Positions 1 to 5,425 of a stretch of 5,425 nt of DNA are shown one piece after another. This DNA comes from Robiginitomaculum sp. (GTDB lineage Bacteria; Pseudomonadota; Alphaproteobacteria; Caulobacterales; Maricaulaceae). Within the stretch, counting starts at the first letter, position 1, and each line of letters starts with the position of its first letter. Both the position numbers and the translations under genes were made by a program. The DNA lies in the NCBI GenBank assembly GCA_002732905.1, contig NVTC01000010.1, forward strand, positions 58,615 through 64,039. Reading direction: 5' to 3'. The notes under the pieces are model-generated. The model was given only the letters and a program-made list of their open reading frames with translations. It did no database searches and had not been told where the DNA came from.

Positions 1-425
1 AGTTGCGCCAAAATTGTCCGCCACTCATCAGCACCAAAGCGCCACGGGAACAATCCAGTTGGCCTTTCACCAAGTAGCACGCGGCGGTGCAAAGCGGATT
101 CGATCATTACCCAAATGGCCCAACCGCCCAGCATTATAAGCATATAAGGTAATATGACGCGTCCCATAGCGCCAAACATCTTAACCACGAGCGCTAGTTC
201 TTCTTCATCAGAAGCCGTTTCTATCTCCATTATTACGACGAAAAAATCTTCCATTGGACCAATTAACATCCGTCCAAACAGGGCGAAGAATACAGTCAAA
301 GCCAACGCATAGAACAAGGCAGATTTAAGCACAAAAGCTGTGCTACCCGGGCCGCTCTTAAACGGCAAAAAAATCGCCCTGCCAAAATCATATGGTTGTT
401 TGGTTTGAGATGGTAAATTGTTCAT
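1..425 (-). CDS. Uncharacterised integral membrane protein, N-terminal part (C-terminus outside window)
   Basis: An open frame reads leftward from the ATG at 425-423 to the window edge without a stop, giving the first 141 residues. The start is supported by a Shine-Dalgarno-like GGGGA (minus strand, 437-433) seven bases upstream; the ATG at 440-438 just before it is in another frame and hits a stop at once. Two hydrophobic segments are visible, about residues 31-53 and 85-109, separated by an acidic stretch (ETASDEEEL, 69-77). After the second segment come a basic patch (LHRR, 112-115) and a WRFGADEWR motif (128-136). I remember similar arrangements in uncharacterised alphaproteobacterial membrane proteins with more passes, but cannot name a family. 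It is divergent from trmFO and could share a control region with it. Function unknown; that it is a real gene is well supported by the frame, start site and membrane pattern. Confidence 0.75.
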   Translation of the reverse strand, partial: MNNLPSQTKQPYDFGRAIFLPFKSGPGSTAFVLKSALFYALALTVFFALFGRMLIGPMEDFFVVIMEIETASDEEELALVVKMFGAMGRVILPYMLIMLGGWAIWVMIESALHRRVLLGERPTGLFPWRFGADEWRTILAQ

Positions 426-501
426 ATTAGTTTCCCCATTGGGTTGTAGTTTCCATGTGTGCGCTAAATAAATCAACTAAATTCACTATTTTTGCTTTTA
501 A

Positions 502-515
502 CTCTGCCGGCAGAG
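502..515. promoter_or_regulatory. Perfect 14-bp palindrome upstream of trmFO
   Basis: CTCTGCCGGCAGAG is its own reverse complement and ends 16 bases before the trmFO ATG, inside the 106-bp divergent intergenic region (426-531). As DNA it could be a symmetric operator. As RNA it could fold as a 5-bp stem (CTCTG/CAGAG) with a CCGG loop in the trmFO leader. A weak -10-like TATTTT lies at 487-492, which would put transcription start just before the palindrome, but I see no convincing -35. No T-run follows, so it is not an intrinsic terminator. The symmetry is certain; a regulatory role is inference. Confidence 0.4.
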
Positions 516-531
516 CCCTAAACCCCCTCCC

Positions 532-1956
532 ATGACACAGCAAAAAAACACAGCGAAAAATACAGTACACATCATCGGCGCAGGACTTGCGGGCAGTGAA
601 GCGGCTTGGCAAGTGGCACAAGCGGGCGTTCCCGTAGTTTTGCACGAAATGCGGCCAGACGTGCAAACGGCGGTTCACCAGAGCGGCGGATTTGCCGAAC
701 TGGTCTGCTCTAATTCGTTTCGCTCAGATGACAAAGAAGGCAATGCGGTTGGCGTTCTACACGAAGAAATGCGCCTGTGCGGCTCGTTAATTATGCAAGC
801 GGCGGATACCCATAAACTGCCCGCTGGCAGCGCCCTCGCCGTGGACAGAGAGCTGTTTTCAGACGCGGTTAGCAAAGCACTCCATGACCATCCACTTGTC
901 ACCATAGAATACGGCGAGATCAAAGGCCTGCCGCCGGAAGCCCCAAATACAGGAGAATGGGACAATGTAATTATCGCGACCGGCCCTTTGACAACCCCCG
1001 CCCTAGCAGAGGCTATATTAGAGGCTAGCGGCGAAGATGCATTGGCGTTTTTTGATGCCATCGCACCGATCATTTACAAGGATAGCATTGATTTTGACAT
1101 CGCCTGGATGCAATCGCGCTATGACAAAAAAGGCCCTTTTGCAGAAGAAATGGGTGGAGACGGTGCGGATTACATCAACTGCCCGCTCGATAAAGAACAA
1201 TACGAAACGTTTATTCAAGCGCTTGTGGACAGCGACCAGACCGAATTTAAAGACTGGGAAAAAGACACACCCTATTTTGATGGCTGTCTGCCTATCGAAG
1301 TTATGGCGGCGCGCGGCCCCGAAACATTGCGCTGGGGCCCTATGAAGCCTGTCGGCCTGACTAACCCCCATGACCCGATGGTAAAATCCCACGCTATAGT
1401 CCAGCTAAGGCAGGACAATGCACTGGGGACGATTTACAATATGGTCGGTTTCCAGACCAAAATGAAGTACGGCGCTCAAACGGAATTACTCAAAACTATT
1501 CCGGGACTTGAGAACGCCGTATTCGCTAGGCTCGGCGGCATTCACCGCAATACATTTATCAACTCGCCCAAGCTCTTAAACGACCAGCTACAAATGAAAG
1601 CCCGACCGCAATTACGGTTTGCAGGGCAAATTATGGGCGTAGAAGGCTATGTGGAAAGTGCCGCTCTTGGTCTCATTACGGGCCGCATGGCTGCTGCACA
1701 AGCGAAGGGCAATGTCGTTTCCGCACCGCCCCTGACAACCGCGTTCGGCGCATTGGTAGAGCATGTAACGGGCGGCTATATGACAGGCTCCAAAGCCAAA
1801 TTCCAGCCTATGAACATTAACTTCGGCCTGTTTCCGCCCATTGAGCTGGACTATAAAGACGAAGACGGAAAACGCCTGCGCGGCAAGCTAAAAACCCGTT
1901 TCCGTAAAGGAAAACTAGCCGCAAGGGCACTAAAGGATATTTTGGATTGGGGTTAG
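532..1956 (+). CDS. trmFO: TrmFO: folate/FAD-dependent tRNA (uracil-54-C5)-methyltransferase
   Basis: The 474-residue product makes ribothymidine (m5U54) in the T-loop of tRNA, using methylenetetrahydrofolate as carbon donor and FADH2 as reductant, in the cytoplasm. The N-terminus is a dinucleotide-binding fold ([15 protein letters not shown], residues 12-26) followed by HEMRP (38-42). Family motifs follow: [12 protein letters not shown] (56-67), IIATGPLT (147-154), NCPLDKEQY (216-224), [13 protein letters not shown] (250-262), GPMKPVGL (269-276), [11 protein letters not shown] (302-312) and [10 protein letters not shown] (369-378). Cys59 and Cys252 fit the two catalytic cysteines known in this family (Cys53 and Cys226 in Bacillus subtilis, by spacing). 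The protein is somewhat longer than the roughly 435-residue Gram-positive form. The frame has a stop at 499-501 and no other start before ATG 532, so the start is secure. No Shine-Dalgarno is present; the bases just upstream are C-rich, so translation may be leaderless or SD-independent. It stands alone, divergent from the membrane gene and convergent with the TPR gene. Confidence 0.96.
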   Translation: MTQQKNTAKNTVHIIGAGLAGSEAAWQVAQAGVPVVLHEMRPDVQTAVHQSGGFAELVCSNSFRSDDKEGNAVGVLHEEMRLCGSLIMQAADTHKLPAGSALAVDRELFSDAVSKALHDHPLVTIEYGEIKGLPPEAPNTGEWDNVIIATGPLTTPALAEAILEASGEDALAFFDAIAPIIYKDSIDFDIAWMQSRYDKKGPFAEEMGGDGADYINCPLDKEQYETFIQALVDSDQTEFKDWEKDTPYFDGCLPIEVMAARGPETLRWGPMKPVGLTNPHDPMVKSHAIVQLRQDNALGTIYNMVGFQTKMKYGAQTELLKTIPGLENAVFARLGGIHRNTFINSPKLLNDQLQMKARPQLRFAGQIMGVEGYVESAALGLITGRMAAAQAKGNVVSAPPLTTAFGALVEHVTGGYMTGSKAKFQPMNINFGLFPPIELDYKDEDGKRLRGKLKTRFRKGKLAARALKDILDWG

Positions 1957-1985
1957 GAATTGCAAAGTAAACAAACCCTCTCCCG

Positions 1986-2008
1986 TCCGTTTTTATCCTT
2001 TAGGACAT
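1986..2008 (+). repeat. Dispersed intergenic repeat, block 1, copy A (after trmFO)
   Basis: This 23-bp stretch, with core TTTTATCCTTTAGG at 1991-2004, recurs on the opposite strand at 4303-4281 with 21 of 23 bases identical. It begins 29 bases after the trmFO stop; the other copy begins 24 bases after the eno stop, so both have the same orientation relative to the upstream gene. TTAGGA-CAT-TCCTAA (2001-2015) can form a short stem, too weak for a standard terminator and with no T-run after it. It could be a 3'-end processing signal or part of a larger mobile repeat. The similarity is seen directly; the function is unknown. Confidence 0.6.
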
Positions 2009-2034
2009 TCCTAAGTTGACGGCAATCCAGTTAG

Positions 2035-2063
2035 ATGTCTGTTTTAGCGGCAAAAGCAGACAT
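2035..2063. repeat. Hairpin-forming intergenic repeat (ATGTCTG / CAGACAT arms)
   Basis: ATGTCTG (2035-2041) pairs with CAGACAT (2057-2063). Inside, TTTT (2042-2045) pairs with AAAA (2052-2055) around an AGCGGC loop, with G2056 bulged. Read on the minus strand it begins ATGTCTGCTTTTGCC and would translate as MSAFAAKTDI. This closely resembles the spurious MSAFGGKADI-like peptides I remember from dispersed intergenic repeats in many proteobacteria, so I class it as that type of element rather than a gene. It lies between the convergent trmFO and TPR genes and might weakly terminate transcription, but has no adjoining T-run. A half copy of the same arm is at 4167-4191. Confidence 0.6.
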
Positions 2064-2184
2064 TAGGCAGGTGTCTTAAGCGACCAAATAACGCGTTCGC
2101 TATAATCTGGCGGACTTCCTAATTCGGGTTCTCCCCGGCGTCTTTCATGGTTCATTGAGTGACGCTTAATGACACTTGCCTAAT
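2062..2184. repeat. Near-perfect 21/22-bp inverted repeat enclosing 80 bp
   Basis: The left arm (2062-2082) starts ATTAGGCAGGTGTC and ends TTAAGCG. The right arm (2163-2184) is its reverse complement with one base change and one extra base. The arms enclose 80 bp in which I see no gene. The right arm runs into the TPR gene, covering its last three codon-plus-stop bases (the TAG is at 2182-2180), while the left arm overlaps the end of the hairpin repeat at 2035-2063. A TA dinucleotide sits symmetrically in both arms (2064-2065 and 2181-2182). This could be a small non-autonomous element of about 115-123 bp or two inverted copies of the flank of the hairpin repeat. The loop is too long for an intrinsic terminator. 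Confidence 0.55.
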
Positions 2185-4048
2185 CACACTCAAAGTCATC
2201 ATTACCAACCGCGCGGCAATTCGGGGGAAATCCAATTTCGCGCCAAAATGCTGGCAATTCCTGCTCGATTGCCACATCGCGTATATGCTCTTCAGTTATG
2301 AAGTCAAAATAACTGTAAAACAGAATACTAGTTTCAGAATTATTCCGAAAGTTTTCAGCGTCCCTAAACGCTGCCCCTATAACGCCCACTTCCGCAGCAC
2401 TGCTTCCGATCTCAAAACCTGCGGCCTCTAGACGTTGGTTGAACATTGTTTTTCGTGTCACATAGTCGAAATCCGGATCGGTATAAGCTTCATATAGCTC
2501 TTTAATCATCCAGCGTTGTCCAGGGTAGCTCTCTGCTACCATCGCATTTAAACCGTTTAATAAGCCCATATCATCGCGCTCATTCACCAGATGTAGAAAC
2601 CAAATGTCGCCGTAGTAAAACTGCGCGCCCCTCATCAGTAGTGAACGCTGAAGCGCATGCGCTTGTTCTTCTTCACCCATAAACAGAAGCAATGGCAATT
2701 TGTTAAAGTCACAATTGATATAAGAAGGGTCGAGCTTGAGACATGTCTCGATATCCGTATATGCGCGTTCCGCGAAACCTGCACTTTCCCAAAAAAGCGC
2801 CCGCCAATTATATAAATTTGGGTCATTTGGATTAAGTTGCATCGCCGTCTCGAAATTTTTAAGGGCTGCAGGCCAGTCAGGTTGTGCTTTTTCGACTCCC
2901 TGGTTCGCAAGCACAGCATAAGGCGTAGAGAGTTTTGGGTTAAGCTCAATAGCACGCTGCGCGGCACTGAACGTTAACTGTCCATAATCTCGCGGCGGTA
3001 ATCCCCAGCTCTCCGCAACCGTATACACGGCAGAGAGGCCGGCCCAACCGCGTGCAAACTCCGGCTCTTGTTCTGTGAGCCGTTCAAACAATGCCATCGC
3101 ACGTATCAGGTTTTCACGACCCCGCAAAAGAAACAGGGCGTTCGCTTCGTAATACAGGTCCAACGTCGCAATATCCGAAGTATCGGCTGTTATAGAAACA
3201 GGTACTGCAATATTTGTCAGGCTCAGTCGATTAGACAGCTCCCCCACAATGGATTTGGCGATCTCGTCTTGGATTGAGAACACATTTTCCGCACTCAATT
3301 TCCGGTCATATGTCTCGGACCAAAGATGTTCATCGGTTTGCGAATCGATCAGCTGTGCCGTGACACGGATGGTTTTGCCAGAGCGTCTTACGCTGCCCTC
3401 AAGCACATATCTAACGCCCAGTTCTCGGGCAATAGCGGGAATACGTAAAACTGTGTTTTTATAAGCAAAGGCCGAGGTGCGAGAAGCGACTCGTAAGGTA
3501 TTTAGTTTGGCCAATACATTCAAAATTTCTTCGGACATGCCATCCGAGAAATAACCGTGATCACCTTCAGGCGATAGATCGGCAAATGGGAGCACGGCGA
3601 TGGAAGCATCTTCGATTGCTTGCTTTGGTTCAGGTGCGAGCACCACTTGGGGTTTGGGCATGATAGAAGGTGTTTCGACATTACCCGCAGCGTCTCTGAA
3701 CACCACATCCGGCTTCGTCATTTGCTGGTAGGCACCGAGTGCCAACACCCCGAGCAGACCCGCAATAATCAGGCCATCCATTTTACGGCCAGTAGATGCA
3801 GTTTCACCGTCTAATGTTTCCGTTCGTTTGACACCTTCGGGTGTCGTTTCAAATGCCCATGCCAATAAAACAGCGATGGGAAAACCCAATAAAAGTGCCG
3901 CAGTCACCACACTGTCAAACCATGGGGGCAAATGCATTGAGTTTTCAAACAGAGCCGCCGCCTGCATCAACAACCAACCCACAACCGCATATAGCCCCGC
4001 AACACGGAACACATTTCTGCGCTTTAGCTCTGAAAATAATTTATTCAT
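2180..4048 (-). CDS. Membrane-anchored TolB-like domain / TPR protein
   Basis: The 622-residue protein starts with the basic motif ELKRRNVFR (7-15), then three hydrophobic segments (about 15-34, 45-66 and 92-108). A Pro-rich linker leads to a TolB-like N-terminal (COG5616-type) domain at about 147-275, with SIAVLPFADLSP, YFSDGMSEEILNVLAKL, VASRTSAF, YVLEGSVRRSG, VTAQLIDSQTDEHLWSETYDR and IQDEIAKSI. TPR-like helices follow at about 297-445 (AIELNPKL, AMQLNPNDPNLYNW, CLKLDPSY), then a helical C-terminus ending ECD. These architectures often carry an adenylate cyclase or winged-helix module in front; neither is present here. Charges suggest an N-in topology with the large C-terminal part in the periplasm. 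AGGGG on the minus strand (4058-4054) lies five bases before the ATG. It converges on trmFO and sits downstream of eno on the same strand, separated by repeats. The domain calls are firm; the cellular role is unknown, possibly protein-protein scaffolding or signalling. Confidence 0.88.
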   Translation of the reverse strand: MNKLFSELKRRNVFRVAGLYAVVGWLLMQAAALFENSMHLPPWFDSVVTAALLLGFPIAVLLAWAFETTPEGVKRTETLDGETASTGRKMDGLIIAGLLGVLALGAYQQMTKPDVVFRDAAGNVETPSIMPKPQVVLAPEPKQAIEDASIAVLPFADLSPEGDHGYFSDGMSEEILNVLAKLNTLRVASRTSAFAYKNTVLRIPAIARELGVRYVLEGSVRRSGKTIRVTAQLIDSQTDEHLWSETYDRKLSAENVFSIQDEIAKSIVGELSNRLSLTNIAVPVSITADTSDIATLDLYYEANALFLLRGRENLIRAMALFERLTEQEPEFARGWAGLSAVYTVAESWGLPPRDYGQLTFSAAQRAIELNPKLSTPYAVLANQGVEKAQPDWPAALKNFETAMQLNPNDPNLYNWRALFWESAGFAERAYTDIETCLKLDPSYINCDFNKLPLLLFMGEEEQAHALQRSLLMRGAQFYYGDIWFLHLVNERDDMGLLNGLNAMVAESYPGQRWMIKELYEAYTDPDFDYVTRKTMFNQRLEAAGFEIGSSAAEVGVIGAAFRDAENFRNNSETSILFYSYFDFITEEHIRDVAIEQELPAFWREIGFPPNCRAVGNDDFECD

Positions 4049-4053
4049 GAAGG

Positions 4054-4065
4054 CCCCTGATTATA
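4054..4065 (-). promoter_or_regulatory. Ribosome binding site and possible -10 element of the TPR gene
   Basis: On the minus strand AGGGG (4058-4054) lies five bases before the ATG at 4048, a good Shine-Dalgarno spacing that supports this start. Just upstream is a perfect TATAAT (4065-4060), but it is only 11 bases from the ATG. A transcript started from it would begin within or after the ribosome site and be leaderless. No clear -35 is found at the usual distance, so TATAAT may be a chance match in an AT-rich stretch. Confidence 0.4.
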
Positions 4066-4166
4066 ATGAGAGAGGCTAGAGGAATTTAAAATAATTGCCA
4101 GATGTTTATGGTGTTGGTTTATTCGACACATTTTGATCATTTGAGTGCCCTAATAATAGCCTAAAG

Positions 4167-4191
4167 TAAGACACTGAGCTAATGTCCGCTT
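4167..4191 (-). repeat. Half copy of the hairpin repeat, block 2, copy B
   Basis: On the minus strand this reads AAGCGGACATTAG, then CTCA, then GTGTCTTA. It matches the plus-strand stretch 2054-2078 at 20 of 25 positions, with four of the five differences clustered in the central tetranucleotide. In the first copy this is the right arm of a complete hairpin plus its flank. Here the left arm is missing and the sequence beyond the arm (from about 4197) is the end of an IS30-family element. Confidence 0.55.
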
Positions 4192-4196
4192 ATGGG

Positions 4197-4280
4197 TGTG
4201 AGTTCAACTGGTCGCCGCAACACATTGGCCGAACCGTTCGGCCGGTGTTTCATAATCGAGGGTCTTTCTGGGACGCGGGT
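4197..4280 (-). mobile_element. Fossil right end of an IS30-family insertion sequence
   Basis: From 4197 the plus strand reads TGTGAGTTCAACTGGTC and then GCCGCAACA. This resembles the IS30 terminal inverted repeat as I remember it (TGTAGATTCAATTGGTC, then AACGCAACA), and as in IS30-type ends it overlaps the last codons of the transposase. Inward from this end is the transposase C-terminus; the match stops at about 4275-4280, where the block 1 repeat begins. Only about 84 bp of an element that is normally around 1 kb remains, with no second inverted repeat nearby. It also contains GGCCGAAC-C-GTTCGGCC (4227-4243), which is explained by the coding sequence. The element is certainly immobile. Confidence 0.75.
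4204..4278 (-). pseudogene. IS30-family transposase, C-terminal fragment only
   Basis: The minus strand encodes PRPRKTLDYETPAERF followed by GQCVAATS and a TGA stop at 4206-4204. R-P-R-K-T-L-x-x-x-T-P-A-E is the hallmark C-terminal motif of IS30-family DDE transposases, just after the catalytic glutamate region. The catalytic core and N-terminal helix-turn-helix are absent. The frame stays open upstream but no longer resembles a transposase, and there is no plausible start, so this is a remnant of about 24 residues, not a gene. Confidence 0.8.
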
Positions 4281-4303
4281 ATGCCCTAAAGGATAAAAGC
4301 GGA
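4281..4303 (-). repeat. Dispersed intergenic repeat, block 1, copy B (after eno)
   Basis: The minus strand carries TTTTATCCTTTAGGGCAT, matching copy A at 1986-2008 with two substitutions in 23 bases. It starts 24 bases downstream of the eno stop codon and directly abuts the IS30 remnant, so its inner edge marks the deletion or insertion junction. No strong hairpin plus T-run is visible in 4281-4327, so I do not call an eno terminator. Confidence 0.6.
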
Positions 4304-4327
4304 GTGTGGGATATATTTATTTGCGCC

Positions 4328-5425
<1,098 letters not shown>

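Noticed and set aside
675..1392. Minus-strand and alternative plus-strand frames within trmFO
   Set aside because: They are shadows of a gene whose own frame carries every TrmFO motif; the shadow products have no coherent domain.
2046..2063. Minus-strand mini-ORF MSAFAAKTDI as a small protein
   Set aside because: It has only ten codons before the next stop, sits in a palindrome, and matches the known pattern of spurious peptides from a dispersed repeat.
2083..2162. Possible coding or RNA content in the 80 bp between the inverted repeat arms
   Set aside because: All frames are short and unlike known proteins, and only a 4-bp GC stem is visible.
2159..2431. A 90-codon plus-strand frame opposite the 3' end of the TPR gene
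   Set aside because: It lies almost wholly antisense to a well-supported coding sequence, has no ribosome site and no recognisable motif.
4227..4243. GGCCGAAC-C-GTTCGGCC as an eno terminator
   Set aside because: It has a one-base centre and no following T-run in the eno direction. Its sequence is accounted for by the AERFG codons of the IS30 transposase remnant.

Overview
The window looks like a chromosomal piece from an alphaproteobacterium of middling G+C, probably of the Hyphomonadales/Caulobacterales type. That placement is inferred from protein style: a folate-dependent TrmFO, a three-pass TolB-like/TPR protein, an alphaproteobacterial enolase and an integral membrane protein of a lineage-restricted look. 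There is no rRNA, tRNA or CRISPR array, and I see no defence or other multi-gene system.

Layout. Bases 1-425 (minus) hold the N-terminal 141 residues of an uncharacterised membrane protein that runs off the left edge. A 106-bp divergent intergenic region with a perfect 14-bp palindrome separates it from trmFO (532-1956, plus), the FAD/folate-dependent tRNA m5U54 methyltransferase. A 223-bp convergent spacer follows, filled with short repeats. Next is a 622-residue membrane-anchored TolB-like/TPR protein (4048-2180, minus). A second repeat-rich spacer (4049-4327) carries the fossil right end of an IS30-family insertion sequence. The 3' part of eno (enolase, minus) runs off the right edge.

The genes do not form one pathway. 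trmFO and eno are housekeeping genes for tRNA modification and glycolysis. The TPR protein is probably an envelope or regulatory scaffold of unknown role.

The most interesting part is between the genes. The spacers downstream of trmFO and of eno carry the same two sequence blocks, in the same order and in the same orientation relative to the upstream gene. These are a 23-bp block containing TATCCTTTAGG and, further on, a 25-bp block (AAGCRGACATTAG, four variable bases, GTGTCTTA). After trmFO the second block is the right arm of an intact hairpin. After eno the hairpin is cut in half and the IS30 remnant sits exactly between the blocks. This reads as an empty and an occupied copy of one dispersed intergenic repeat. 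A third, inverted copy of the hairpin-flank motif overlaps the stop codon of the TPR gene.
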